This document shows positions 44,585-53,742 of a stretch of 64,000 nucleotides of DNA, piece by piece. The position numbers were made by a program, and so were the translations under genes. How positions within the stretch are numbered: the first letter of the stretch is position 1; each line of letters opens with the position of its first letter. The notes below the pieces were generated by a model, which saw nothing but the letters and a program-made list of their open reading frames with translations, was not told the DNA's origin and made no database searches. The DNA is from an uncultured Cohaesibacter sp. (lineage in GTDB: Bacteria; Pseudomonadota; Alphaproteobacteria; Rhizobiales; Cohaesibacteraceae), in assembly GCF_963666525.1 (NCBI RefSeq), contig NZ_OY762905.1, positions 620,001 through 684,000 of the forward strand. The letters run 5' to 3'.

Positions 44585-45314
44585 CGCCCTCTCCTTCGGC
44601 TATATCGCTGCGCAACAGGTTGAAGGACTGGGTGATATCGGCATGCAGCGCCTCGACGGCAGCCTCGGCATCTCCAGCCGCTAGCGCCTCGATCAGGGCC
44701 CAGTGATGATGCACTGCGGTCAGGGAGGGGTTGCGGCCATAGACAAGCGCCGAAGCGCGCACGAACGGCCCCGACTGCATCCACAGACTGCGCACGATCG
44801 GCAACAGAACATCCGAACCGGCCATGCCGTAGACGGTAAAATGAAACTGATAATTGAGCCCTGAGGTTACGCTAACCTGCTCATCGTCGAGCGGTTTCTG
44901 GAAAGCAGCCTCGCAGGCGGCAGTCATGTCGCGCAGGCTCTGCAACGTGACAGCATCGGTTTTCGGAGTGGCCAGCCGCACCAGCTCGCCCTCGATGAGG
45001 CAGCGGACCCGGGCCAGATCCTCCAGTCGTTCGGACGTGATCAGTGGCACGCGCGTCGACCGGTTGGGCATCATTTCGAGTGCCTGTTCCGAGACCAGTC
45101 GCGCCAGCGCCTCACGCACCGGCATGATGGAAACCTGCAGCGTGTCAGCCAGCGCCTGCATCCTCAGCACCTGACCTGCAGCAAAGACGCCATGCATCAG
45201 CGACCGGGCAAGTTCCTGATAAACCCGTTCCTGCAAGGATTCCCGTGCAATGGACCCCAGTCCCGGTATCGCCTTGTCATCGCCTGCCTGATCTGCCTTC
45301 AGCAAGTTTTTCAT
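44577..45314 (-). CDS. GntR-family (FCD) transcriptional regulator
   Basis: 245 residues: winged helix-turn-helix at about 20-85 (ALADTLQVSIMPVREALARL) and a helical FCD effector domain with metal-ligand type residues (NYQFHFTVYG, HHHWALIEAL). It heads the minus-strand arm and faces the LivG gene; a perfect 16-bp palindrome between them is the likely operator. Start at 45314 chosen; an in-frame ATG at 45350 with AGGTGGGA nearby would add 12 residues and cannot be excluded. Confidence 0.88.
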   Translation of the reverse strand: MKNLLKADQAGDDKAIPGLGSIARESLQERVYQELARSLMHGVFAAGQVLRMQALADTLQVSIMPVREALARLVSEQALEMMPNRSTRVPLITSERLEDLARVRCLIEGELVRLATPKTDAVTLQSLRDMTAACEAAFQKPLDDEQVSVTSGLNYQFHFTVYGMAGSDVLLPIVRSLWMQSGPFVRASALVYGRNPSLTAVHHHWALIEALAAGDAEAAVEALHADITQSFNLLRSDIAEGEGGD

Positions 45315-45418
45315 GGTTTGGCTGCGTCTCCCACTCTCAGAAAATGGCATTCCCACCTGTATGGGGCTTTTTCTGTTGCTCTCTCTTTTTTTGCTTGCAA
45401 AAGCGACTTGTGTCAATA

Positions 45419-45434
45419 ATCTTTGATCAAAGAT
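45419..45434. promoter_or_regulatory. Candidate GntR operator in divergent promoter
   Basis: Perfect 16-bp palindrome ATCTTTGATCAAAGAT, centred between the GntR and LivG-type genes, about 70 bases before the LivG start. A further partial copy AAAGAT follows directly. Central TGATCA symmetry suits an FCD-type GntR dimer. Confidence 0.7.
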
Positions 45435-45502
45435 AAAAGATATAAACCCGTCCGGACCAAACCTAGCGATCACATGCCGGACAGGAAGCACCTGGGGATG
45501 TG

Positions 45503-46321
45503 ATGACGCAGACCATGGAAGGCCGACAAAGCGCGCAAGACGCACGGCCATCGAATGAAGAGCCAATTTTGAAAGCCCGGTCTCTCAGCCGCAGCTTTCA
45601 GGGCTTCAAGGCAGTGGATGATTTGTCCCTTGATCTCCACGAAGGTGAAATCATGGGCCTCATTGGTCCCAACGGCGCAGGCAAAACCACCATGTTCAAC
45701 ATGCTGGCCGGGTCCCTGCTCCCCACATCGGGCACAATCCATCTCAAGGGGCTGGATATCAGCCGAGAAGGAGCCGAGAAGAGACTGAGGCGCGGCCTTG
45801 GCCGGACCTTTCAGATCCCCCGCCCCTTTCCCGAGATGACCGTGCTTGAAAATGTGCTCTGTGGTGCTCAGGGCCAGTCTGGCGAGAAAGCCATCAGTGC
45901 CTTCTTCCGCCCGGCCAGAAGCCGCCGCGATGAAGCACTGGCGCTCGAAAAGGCCCGGCATCTGACGGACTTCCTGATGCTCTCCCATCTGGAGAACGAG
46001 AAAGCCCGCGTGCTTTCCGGCGGTCAGCGCAAACTGCTGGAACTGGCACGCATCCTGATGGCCGATCCCAAGGTCATCCTGCTCGATGAACCGGCGGCAG
46101 GTGTCAATCCGACCCTTCTTCAGGACATCATGGCCCGCATTGTCACCCTCAACGAGCAGGGCGTAACCATCCTGCTCATCGAGCACAATATGGACATGGT
46201 GGCGCGGCTTTGTTCGCGGGTCATGGTGATGGCCCTTGGCCAGAAGCTGGCCGAAGGGGCCCCCGATGTGGTCATCCGCGACCCCGAAGTTGTCCGCGCC
46301 TATCTGGGAGATGCCGCATGA
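45503..46321 (+). CDS. livG: Liv-type ABC transporter ATPase LivG (AKR island)
   Basis: 272 residues with Walker [30 protein letters not shown] (LivG-specific), signature LSGGQRKLLE and Walker [14 protein letters not shown]. An N-terminal extension of about 22 polar residues precedes the domain. ATG at 45503 with GGGG 5 bases upstream; a GTG one codon earlier is possible. First gene of the plus-strand arm; its stop overlaps the next start (ATGA). Confidence 0.9.
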   Translation: MTQTMEGRQSAQDARPSNEEPILKARSLSRSFQGFKAVDDLSLDLHEGEIMGLIGPNGAGKTTMFNMLAGSLLPTSGTIHLKGLDISREGAEKRLRRGLGRTFQIPRPFPEMTVLENVLCGAQGQSGEKAISAFFRPARSRRDEALALEKARHLTDFLMLSHLENEKARVLSGGQRKLLELARILMADPKVILLDEPAAGVNPTLLQDIMARIVTLNEQGVTILLIEHNMDMVARLCSRVMVMALGQKLAEGAPDVVIRDPEVVRAYLGDAA

Positions 46322-47055
46322 CGCCGGACATTCTCAGACTGAAGCATCTGCACGCCGGTTACCAGCCCGACCTGCCGATCATCAACGGCATCGACCTCAC
46401 GGTTCGGCAGGGCGAGTTCGTTGTGCTGCTGGGGCCGAATGGCGCTGGCAAGTCGACACTGGTCAAGGCGATTGCCGGGTTGGTGCCGATCCACTCGGGG
46501 CTGGTGTTCCTCAGGGAAGAGAACATCACGCATCTGCCCGCCCACATGAAGCTGCACAGCGGCATGACCTTCGTGCCGCAGACGGAAAACATCTTCACTC
46601 AGATGAGCATCCGCGAAAATCTGCAGATCTCGGCCCAGATCTTGCCAAAGCAGTTGCGTGCAGAGCGCATCGAGGCGATGTTCGCCATGTTCCCGGATCT
46701 GGCAAAACGACCGTCCACACGCGCCGGCGCCCTTTCAGGTGGCCAGCGGCAGATGCTGGCCGTAGCCCGCGCCCTCATCACCGACCCCAAGCTGCTGATC
46801 CTTGACGAGCCATCCGCCGGTCTCTCCCCGATGCTGGTCGATGAGGTCTTTGCCCGGATCAGCATGATCAACCAGACCGGCATCACCATCCTGCTGGTCG
46901 AGCAGAATGTCCGCGTCGGGCTCAATGTCGCGTCCCGCGGAGTGATCCTTGTTGAGGGCAAGGTCGCCCACGACGCCCCTTCGGCCGAGCTCAAAGGTGA
47001 TCCGGTGGTCGCCGAGCTTTATCTGGGCGGTGGTTCCGAGGAGACAGCGCAATGA
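46318..47055 (+). CDS. livF: Liv-type ABC transporter ATPase LivF (AKR island)
   Basis: 245 residues with Walker A GPNGAGKST, signature LSGGQRQML and Walker B LLILDEPSAGLSP. ATG at 46318 overlaps the livG stop by 4 bases and the stop overlaps the livH start by 4 bases, so the transporter genes are translationally coupled. The LivF order and length place it as second ATPase of the HAAT importer. Confidence 0.91.
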   Translation: MTPDILRLKHLHAGYQPDLPIINGIDLTVRQGEFVVLLGPNGAGKSTLVKAIAGLVPIHSGLVFLREENITHLPAHMKLHSGMTFVPQTENIFTQMSIRENLQISAQILPKQLRAERIEAMFAMFPDLAKRPSTRAGALSGGQRQMLAVARALITDPKLLILDEPSAGLSPMLVDEVFARISMINQTGITILLVEQNVRVGLNVASRGVILVEGKVAHDAPSAELKGDPVVAELYLGGGSEETAQ

Positions 47056-47966
47056 CCCTGCAACCGCTCATGGACGGCCTCGTCAACGGCTCGATCATCG
47101 GCCTTGGTGCCATTGGCGTCACGCTCACCTATTCCATTCTGCGCTTTGCCAATTTCGCCCACGGCGAACTGCTGTCTTGGGGGGCCTATCTTGCCCTCAC
47201 GGTCAGTGCCGCGCTCGGTGCGCTGTTGCCCGGCCTTGGCACCCCGATCGGCCCCTTCTCCTTTGGCTGGTCGGTGCCCATCGCCATGATCGCCTCGATG
47301 TTCCTCACCGGCCTTGTTGCCCTGACGGTCGACTGGCTGTTGTTCGGGCGACTGCGCAATGCCGGATCGGCCCAGATCATTCTGGTGATGTCGTCTTTCG
47401 GTGCCGCCCTTGCGCTACGCAACCTGCTCGAATTCATCTACACCTCAAGCCCTGCCTATTTCACGACGGCGCTGCAGATTTCGCGGCCCGTCCTGCCCGG
47501 CCTGCGCGCCACACCGGACCAGTTGCTTGTGCTGGTGCTGGCAGTGGTCATGGTGGTCGCGGTCCACCTGCTACTGACCCGGTCCGCTGCGGGCCGCTCC
47601 ATGCGGGCGGTGTCGGAAAACCCGGCGCTTGCCAGCCTTGCCGGGATCGACACGCGGGCCGTCATCCGCATGGTCTGGATGCTCGGGGCGGCGCTGGCTG
47701 CCGTCGGAGGCATCATGTCCGGTGTTGTCGTCCAGATCCGCCCGACCATGGGGCTCGACCTGCTGCTGCCACTGTTTGCCGCCTCCATCCTCGGCGGCAT
47801 CGGTTCGGTCCCCGGCGCCATGCTGGCCGGGCTGATGGTGGGGCTGGCGGAGGCCTTCACCGTACAGATCATCGGGGCTGAATGGCGGGCTGCGGTTTCC
47901 TTCGTCATCCTCGTTGCCATGCTGCTGTTGCGGCCACAGGGCATCTTCGGAAAGGCTGCGGCATGA
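47052..47966 (+). CDS. livH: Liv-type ABC transporter permease LivH (AKR island)
   Basis: 304-residue inner-membrane permease, about eight helices. Motifs GLGAIGVTLTYSILRFANFAHGE near the N-terminus (in part TYSILRFANFAHGE), the loop AGRSMRAVSENPALASLAGI and the C-terminal FAASILGGIGSVPGAMLAG are diagnostic of LivH. It forms the channel with LivM encoded next. Confidence 0.92.
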   Translation: MTLQPLMDGLVNGSIIGLGAIGVTLTYSILRFANFAHGELLSWGAYLALTVSAALGALLPGLGTPIGPFSFGWSVPIAMIASMFLTGLVALTVDWLLFGRLRNAGSAQIILVMSSFGAALALRNLLEFIYTSSPAYFTTALQISRPVLPGLRATPDQLLVLVLAVVMVVAVHLLLTRSAAGRSMRAVSENPALASLAGIDTRAVIRMVWMLGAALAAVGGIMSGVVVQIRPTMGLDLLLPLFAASILGGIGSVPGAMLAGLMVGLAEAFTVQIIGAEWRAAVSFVILVAMLLLRPQGIFGKAAA

Positions 47967-48961
47967 TCGACCTTCTCTCCTACGGCGCCTTTTTCCTCAC
48001 CATGGCCCTGACTTACGCGGTGATCTGTCTCGGCCTTAATCTGCAATGGGGCCAAACTGGCCTGTTCAATGTCGGCGTTGCCGGTTTTGTCGCGGTCGGA
48101 GCCTATGTTTCCTCGATCCTGACAACGCCTGCAATCGACGGGCGCTTGGGCGGCTTCGATCTGCCGATTGTCATCGGCTGGCTCGGCGGCGGGCTCGGCG
48201 CTGGTTTCCTGTGCTTCCTGCTCGGTGCCATCACCATGCGTCTGCGATCGGACTATCTGGCCATCGCCACCTTCGGCGCGGCTGTGGTCATACAGCTCGC
48301 CCTGCTCAATCTGGAAGGCATCACCGGCGGTCCCTTCGGCATCGGTTTCATCCCCCGCCCCTTCGGCACTCTTGCCGAACAGCCAGGCCTGTTCGCTGCG
48401 GCCAATCTAGCGGTGCTGATCGTGCTGGTTCTGGTCTGCTATCTTGCCTTGCAGCACCTTACGCGCTCTCCGTGGGGGCGTGTTCTGCGAGCCTTGCGTG
48501 AAGACGAGGAAGCAGCCAAGGCGCTGGGCAAGGATCCCGTCACCTATCGCCTGCAGGCCTTCGCCATCGGCGGCTTCGTCATGGGGCTTGGTGGCGCCGC
48601 ACAGGCTCACTTCATCGGTTTCATCGCGCCGGACAATTATCTGCCGACCCTCACCTTTCAGGTCTGGACCATGCTGATTGTCGGCGGTTCGGGCAACATG
48701 CGCGGCGCCATCCTCGGCGCGATACTGGTATGGGCGATCTGGGCTCTGTCGGGCAGCCTCGTAGCCAGCGTCTTCCCACCCGACCAGCAGGCCCGCGCCG
48801 CCTCCTTGCAAATCGTACTGATCGGCGTTGCGCTCTGCCTTGTACTGCTGTTGCGCCCCTACGGAATTCTGGGCGAGGCAGGCACCCTGCGCGCGCCCCT
48901 GCGACGAGCCCTTCGCCGCGCTCCCAATTCTCTCTCTGAAGGACAAAAGACAAATGTCTGA
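47963..48961 (+). CDS. livM: Liv-type ABC transporter permease LivM (AKR island)
   Basis: 332-residue permease with GLNLQWGQTGLFNVGVAGFV, LRSDYLAIATFGAAVV and the cytoplasmic loop WGRVLRALREDEEAAKALGK. ATG at 47963 overlaps the livH stop by 4 bases; its own end overlaps the fusion-protein start by 8 bases. The C-terminus is Arg-rich (RAPLRRALRRAP), a cytoplasmic tail. Confidence 0.91.
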   Translation: MIDLLSYGAFFLTMALTYAVICLGLNLQWGQTGLFNVGVAGFVAVGAYVSSILTTPAIDGRLGGFDLPIVIGWLGGGLGAGFLCFLLGAITMRLRSDYLAIATFGAAVVIQLALLNLEGITGGPFGIGFIPRPFGTLAEQPGLFAAANLAVLIVLVLVCYLALQHLTRSPWGRVLRALREDEEAAKALGKDPVTYRLQAFAIGGFVMGLGGAAQAHFIGFIAPDNYLPTLTFQVWTMLIVGGSGNMRGAILGAILVWAIWALSGSLVASVFPPDQQARAASLQIVLIGVALCLVLLLRPYGILGEAGTLRAPLRRALRRAPNSLSEGQKTNV

Positions 48962-50426
48962 CACACCTGATCGCATCGATCTCGCCCCCGGGCTCAACAT
49001 TTCCCGCCTCGTCTGCGGCTTGTGGCAGGTTGCCGATCTGGAAAAGGACGGGGATCTGCTCGACCCGGCAGAGACAGCCCCGCGCCTTGCCGCCTATGCC
49101 GATGCCGGTTTTGACAGCTTCGACATGGCCGACCATTATGGATCGGCAGAACTGATCACCGGAGCCCTGCTGGCAAACAGCCCAAGGGACACGTCGATCC
49201 GCGCCTTCACCAAATGGTGTCCGGAGCCCGGCCCCATGACGCCGGAAGTCGTCCGTGCCGGTGTGCAGGAACGCCTTGACCGCCTCGGCGTGGCAAAGGT
49301 CGATCTGTTGCAGTTCCACTGGTGGAGCTTTGAAGACCCCCGTTGGCTTGATGCCATGCATGAGCTGGAAAAGCTGCGCGATGAAGGCCTCATCAATGCC
49401 ATCGGGGTCACCAACTTCGATGCGGCCCATCTGGCGCTGGCACTTGAGGAAGGCATCAAGATCGTTTCCAATCAGGTCAGTTTCTCCCTCGTCGACCGTC
49501 GCGCAGCAGGGCCGCTCTCAACACTCTGCGCCAAGTATGGCATCAAACTGCTGGCCTATGGCACCCTCTGCGGCGGGTTCATCTCCGAGAAGTGGCTGGG
49601 CAAGCCAGAGCCGGTCGAGATCGCCGACTGGAGCCGGATGAAATACAAACGCTTCATCGACACAGCCGGTGGCTGGGACGCCTTCCAGGCACTTCTGGCG
49701 GCGGCTGATGCGATCGCCAGAAAACACTGCGTTTCACTTTCCAACGTCGCCAGCCGCTGGGTGCTGGAACACCCCTCTGTCGCCGCAACCATCATCGGGG
49801 CTCGCATTACAGAGGCCGAACATCGGGCCAGCAACCTCAATGTCTTCAAGTTCGCCCTCGATGCTGAAGACCATGCCGCCCTTGATGTCGCCTTTGCCGG
49901 GATGACACCCGTCCCGGGTGACTGTGGCGACGAGTATCGCAAGCCCCCCTTCCTGACGGCGTCGGGCGACCTTTCCCACCATCTCTCCTCCATCGCACCG
50001 GTCAACCCCTCCGTGCCAGACCCGAAGCTTGATGATCGCGCCCGCGTTTTCTCCGGCTCCAAATGGGAACCTCTGGCGGGATATTGCCGCGCCATCCGCG
50101 TTGGGGATCGCATTCTTGTCTCCGGAACAACGGCAACGCACGGCTCCGACCACATCGTCGCACCAAACGACGCAGCCTCCCAGACGACCTATATCCTGGA
50201 CAAGATCATTGGCGCCATCCGAGCCCATGGTGCCGGACCGGAGCATGTGGTACGGACCCGCATTTATCTCGTTGATGTGGAAGACTGTGAAGCCGTGTCC
50301 GTTGCCCATGGCCGCTTCTTCTCTGAAGTCTGCCCGGCCAACACCCTGTTGCAGGTGGCAAAGCTCGTCGGCCCCTATCGGGTGGAAATCGAAGCGGAAG
50401 CCGTGCTGCCGCCTTCAAAAGCCTGA
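48954..50426 (+). CDS. Aldo/keto reductase fused to a RidA (YjgF)-like domain
   Basis: 490 residues, two domains. An aldo/keto reductase (about 1-335) shows FDMADHYGSAELITGALL with catalytic Asp/Tyr and DLLQFHWWSFEDPRW. The C-terminal part (about 365-487) is a RidA/YjgF fold (VGDRILVSGTTATHG, VVRTRIYLVD, FSEVCPANTLLQVAKL). In deaminase-active RidA the last motif carries Arg (PAR); here it is Asn (PAN), as in Rid groups thought not to hydrolyse imines. It is last in the livGFHM operon. A redox step coupled to handling of a reactive intermediate is a reasonable guess only. Confidence 0.88.
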   Translation: MSDTPDRIDLAPGLNISRLVCGLWQVADLEKDGDLLDPAETAPRLAAYADAGFDSFDMADHYGSAELITGALLANSPRDTSIRAFTKWCPEPGPMTPEVVRAGVQERLDRLGVAKVDLLQFHWWSFEDPRWLDAMHELEKLRDEGLINAIGVTNFDAAHLALALEEGIKIVSNQVSFSLVDRRAAGPLSTLCAKYGIKLLAYGTLCGGFISEKWLGKPEPVEIADWSRMKYKRFIDTAGGWDAFQALLAAADAIARKHCVSLSNVASRWVLEHPSVAATIIGARITEAEHRASNLNVFKFALDAEDHAALDVAFAGMTPVPGDCGDEYRKPPFLTASGDLSHHLSSIAPVNPSVPDPKLDDRARVFSGSKWEPLAGYCRAIRVGDRILVSGTTATHGSDHIVAPNDAASQTTYILDKIIGAIRAHGAGPEHVVRTRIYLVDVEDCEAVSVAHGRFFSEVCPANTLLQVAKLVGPYRVEIEAEAVLPPSKA

Positions 50427-50475
50427 TTGGGCCAACAAGACCCGGCTCCGAGCCATAGTGGCAGCATCGGACACA

Positions 50476-50510
50476 AAAAAAGCCGCCCGTCCCCGACTGG
50501 CGGCTTTGTC
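50476..50510. terminator. Bidirectional rho-independent terminator
   Basis: Stem AAAGCCGCC (50479-50487) / GGCGGCTTT (50499-50507), preceded by an A-run and followed by TTTGTCTT. It separates convergent operons. Confidence 0.88.
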
Positions 50511-50546
50511 TTGAATGGCAAGCGTCAATCTCTTTGGCCCATCTCA

Positions 50547-51656
50547 TCAGAAACGCGGAGCGGCGCGCTTGATGATCCGAGGTTGACCCGACTGGATCCT
50601 GACAATGTCGTACAGCCGTTCCGTTCGACCGTCGCTCAGGAAACGGAACGAGCCGGTGGTTCCCTTGAACCCGGAGGGAGTTTCCAGCTTCTCTCGCGTC
50701 ATTCCCTTTTTGCCGTTTGCCCTTGCCAGCTGCGTCGCCATGGCGATGATGTCGTAGCCATAGGCCGCGTCCTGAGTGAAAGGTACACCGAATGTCGTCT
50801 GATAACGCGAGGATATGAGAGACGTCGCGCTCGTATCTGCTCGCGCCATGACTGCGCCATTGAGCTTGTCCGTACCGTAAGACGCCAGATCACTGCTGAT
50901 AATGAACATTTCGGATTTCAGACTGCCCGTCGACAAGAATTCTGCGGCGCTAGCAGTGGCATGAGGTCCAACATCTGCAAAGATCACGGCATCGGCGCTC
51001 TTCAGCACCTTGAGATTTTGCTTGATCACATCACGACCGCGCTGCCCGGACCTCGTTTCAATCTCAAAAAGGCCATACTCCTCCTCAGAGGACAATTGCT
51101 TCAGGGCATCATGAAATGCCTGCGACTGCTGGTCAGGCACAACGGCTACGAGCCGCCGGTCACCACTTAACAGAGCAAAATCCACTCCGGCAACAAGGCT
51201 GGTCATGGCGGATGGCAGAAAGGCATATTGACCAGCTGGCGCTGACGTCGAAAGAGAGACGACCGGAACCTTGCTCCGCTGCAAGACGCCATCGACGGCC
51301 GCTACGGTCTCAGAGCTGGCAACCAGATTGATGGTGCCGTTGCGCACTTCCTTTTCTATTGTCCTGGAAAGTGCCCCGTCGACCTTGTTGGCAGGCACAA
51401 TCTGCAAGGTCAGGGCCGCCTCACCGAGATCCGTCATAGCCAGCACGGCACCGTTCCGGAAACCGACAGACCGGCTGTCCGATCCCAGAAGCATCAGGAT
51501 CTTGGCATTGCCGGAACCGAAGCTCTCAACCGCCAGATTGTTCGGATATTCGGCTGTCTCTGCGCTTTCAATCTGATTGAGACCGACACTCTGGCAGGAA
51601 ACCGTAACGACAGACAAAGCCAGCAGCATCAATGGAAGCCAGAATTTCTTTGACAT
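50547..51656 (-). CDS. Periplasmic binding-fold lipoprotein (LpoA/Leu-Ile-Val-binding-like)
   Basis: 369 residues. Residues 1-20 form a hydrophobic signal followed by Cys21 (VVTVSC), a probable lipoprotein site. The body resembles a type I periplasmic binding fold as in LpoA or penicillin-binding-protein activators: KILMLLGSDSRSVGFRNGAVLAM, then AYGYDIIAMATQLA near the end. In alphaproteobacteria such lipoproteins are often annotated as ABC-type or PBP activator proteins. ATG at 51656 is used because the lipobox then falls at a sensible position. It lies at the end of the secretion locus; whether it belongs functionally is unclear. Confidence 0.7.
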   Translation of the reverse strand: MSKKFWLPLMLLALSVVTVSCQSVGLNQIESAETAEYPNNLAVESFGSGNAKILMLLGSDSRSVGFRNGAVLAMTDLGEAALTLQIVPANKVDGALSRTIEKEVRNGTINLVASSETVAAVDGVLQRSKVPVVSLSTSAPAGQYAFLPSAMTSLVAGVDFALLSGDRRLVAVVPDQQSQAFHDALKQLSSEEEYGLFEIETRSGQRGRDVIKQNLKVLKSADAVIFADVGPHATASAAEFLSTGSLKSEMFIISSDLASYGTDKLNGAVMARADTSATSLISSRYQTTFGVPFTQDAAYGYDIIAMATQLARANGKKGMTREKLETPSGFKGTTGSFRFLSDGRTERLYDIVRIQSGQPRIIKRAAPRF

Positions 51657-51774
51657 TTTGAGCAGTCCTTCAGGTGTCATTACGGTTGCTTGTGAAACAG
51701 TGCACTTGCATTCTGGACTGTTTTTGCCCTTAGGCAAACCGGGTAAAACGGCCCACAAACCCGTTCTCCCTCAG

Positions 51775-52398
51775 CTAGAATTTCAATTCGCCGCGCGGCA
51801 GAAGGTAACAGACCAGAACCAACCCTTCATCCTTGGGCATAACGATGGCGTTAATCCGCCCTTTGACGCGCCGATTGTTGATGCTCAATGTCATGCCGAC
51901 ATTGACAGGGCTGTTGCCGCCCAGCTTCAGCTCTTCCACCAGCTTTTCTATCCGCCGGTCCAGCAGCAGTTGCAGATTGGACGCGACCTGTCTGAGATCC
52001 AGCATGTCGAAGGCACGGGAAATAAAGGTCAGGAACGGCTGGTTGAAGGCATGGATTCGACGGTCCTTGAACAGCGTGAAGGCTGGTGTCGGACAGGCAA
52101 ATAGCAGATTTCTGATCACCCGGTCAGAGGTTGATGTTTGCGACAGGTGAACCTGATCAAGGGTCCAGTTCATGCAAAGCACACGCAGGGTGGAGGTCAG
52201 GTTCTTGCTGTCCTCGACACTGTCCTCGGCCTCTTCCACCAGTTGATGCAAGGGGATTTTGCGTTGCTTTGAAATCATGTCAAGCGTCAGCCAGAACGCC
52301 CGTTCGAGCCGGATTCCACGGCGGCCGTTTTTTGTACGGATGGCTCGAAATTTCGGTATCGATGCCGGATCCTGATTGACCAATTCTTTTGGCACCAA
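51775..52398 (-). CDS. Ribbon-helix-helix domain protein of unknown function
   Basis: 207 residues. The N-terminal half (about 18-75) fits the RHH_4 type (FRAIRTKNGRRGIRLERAFW, then LDMISKQRKIPLHQLVEEAE), found in many alphaproteobacterial small regulators. The C-terminal half (about 95-200) looks like a PAS-like fold (PTPAFTLFKDRRIHAFNQPF). TTG at 52398 or GTG at 52395 starts, preceded by AAGGGGGG. It lies 26 bases after the HlyD-type gene and is probably cotranscribed, suggesting a role in controlling adhesin secretion (inference). Confidence 0.65.
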   Translation of the reverse strand: MVPKELVNQDPASIPKFRAIRTKNGRRGIRLERAFWLTLDMISKQRKIPLHQLVEEAEDSVEDSKNLTSTLRVLCMNWTLDQVHLSQTSTSDRVIRNLLFACPTPAFTLFKDRRIHAFNQPFLTFISRAFDMLDLRQVASNLQLLLDRRIEKLVEELKLGGNSPVNVGMTLSINNRRVKGRINAIVMPKDEGLVLVCYLLPRGELKF

Positions 52399-52424
52399 TG
52401 TGTTCCCCCCTTAATGCATCATCA

Positions 52425-53717
52425 TCATCGTTCGGTCATCGCGACCTGTCTGGCTTTGTTGATCGGCTTCAATAGATAGTTGAGGATCGACTTTCGTCCG
52501 GTGATGATGTCGACGGTGCAGATCATGCCGGGCGAAATATTGAACGTCTTGCTGTCCTTTTCCAAAAACGATTTGTCTGTCTTGAGAAGCACCTGAAAAT
52601 AGGGAGCCCCCGAGGTCGGATCGACCAGACTGTCGGCGGTCACGGTTTCAACAGCACCGGAAAGACCGCCATAAATGGAGAAGTCATAAGCGGAAATCTT
52701 GACCAGCGCCTTCTGACCGCTCTGGACAAAGGCGACGTCATTCGGCGAGATCCGCGCTTCCACCAGCAGCTCCTGCGAGGTCGGAACGACTTCTGCCACG
52801 ACGGTTCCGGACTGGACAAACGCTCCGATGGTATTGATGGCGAGCGAGTTCACGATCCCGTCGACCGGAGAGCGGATATCCGTTCTGGCAACGCGATCCT
52901 GCCCACCGCGTGCAGTTTCCTCAAGCACGGCCAGAGAGGCCAGCGTCTGGGTCTTCTCATTGAGAGCTTCCTTCTGCGCCTGCAGGCTGAGCTCGTTGAC
53001 CTGAAGGGACGCTTCCTCGATGGCACCCTTGATGCGCTCGACAGAAGCCCGCGCCACTTGCAGCTTGCCTTCGCTTTCATTGAGATGCCGCTCGACCCGC
53101 AAGAAATCCGTTTTGGCAGCCAACCGGCTTTCGACCAGCGGCTTCAGCAAGTCGCGCTCCTGTTTGGCGAGCTCGACATCGCCCTGCAATTGCTCAATGC
53201 TGGCAAGGGTTTCGTCCAGTTCCTTCTCGCGCTGGATCTTCCGCTGTTGCAGCACTTCCAACGTGTTGGTGAAATTGTCCTTGCGCGCCCGCAGCAGCCT
53301 CTCCTCATTCTCGCAGATCTGTAGGGATGTGGAGCGGACCGTTTCAGGGCAGGTAAACGCCGTATCGAACAGACCGGTTTGTTCCGCCTCGAGTCGCGCC
53401 AGCTTGGCTTCGAGCGCCAGCTTTTGCGCCATCGTCTCCCCCAGACTGGAGCTCATTGTCGTATCGTCAAGCCGCGCAATCAGAGAGCCCTTTTTCACGA
53501 ACTGGCCGACCTTGACATTGATTAGGTCGACAACGCCCGTCTCGGCAGCCTGGACAATCTGGGTCTTGGAAGCGGGAATGACCTTGCCAGCACCGCGAGT
53601 GATTTCGTCCACCTCGGCGAAATAGGCCCAGACCACGGCAGTGACGAGCAAAAGCACAATCGAAACCGAAATGGCCTTGGCGCGAATATAGCTTTGATCT
53701 GTTGCTTTTATTCCCAC
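52425..53717 (-). CDS. HlyD-family type I secretion membrane fusion protein
   Basis: 430 residues: one N-terminal membrane helix (about 17-32, VSIVLLLVTAVVWAYF), a biotinyl-lipoyl-like segment (GKVIPASKTQIVQAAETGVV), a long coiled coil (about 110-280) and the HlyD C-terminal beta-barrel (VEARISPNDVAFVQSGQKALVKI). It links the inner-membrane ATPase to a TolC-type outer-membrane pore. The order lapB-like ATPase then this gene, and the giant adhesin nearby, make it the LapC-type adaptor. Confidence 0.92.
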   Translation of the reverse strand: MGIKATDQSYIRAKAISVSIVLLLVTAVVWAYFAEVDEITRGAGKVIPASKTQIVQAAETGVVDLINVKVGQFVKKGSLIARLDDTTMSSSLGETMAQKLALEAKLARLEAEQTGLFDTAFTCPETVRSTSLQICENEERLLRARKDNFTNTLEVLQQRKIQREKELDETLASIEQLQGDVELAKQERDLLKPLVESRLAAKTDFLRVERHLNESEGKLQVARASVERIKGAIEEASLQVNELSLQAQKEALNEKTQTLASLAVLEETARGGQDRVARTDIRSPVDGIVNSLAINTIGAFVQSGTVVAEVVPTSQELLVEARISPNDVAFVQSGQKALVKISAYDFSIYGGLSGAVETVTADSLVDPTSGAPYFQVLLKTDKSFLEKDSKTFNISPGMICTVDIITGRKSILNYLLKPINKARQVAMTER

Positions 53718-53742
53718 GAAACGGGCTCCCTGACGAAGGTCT

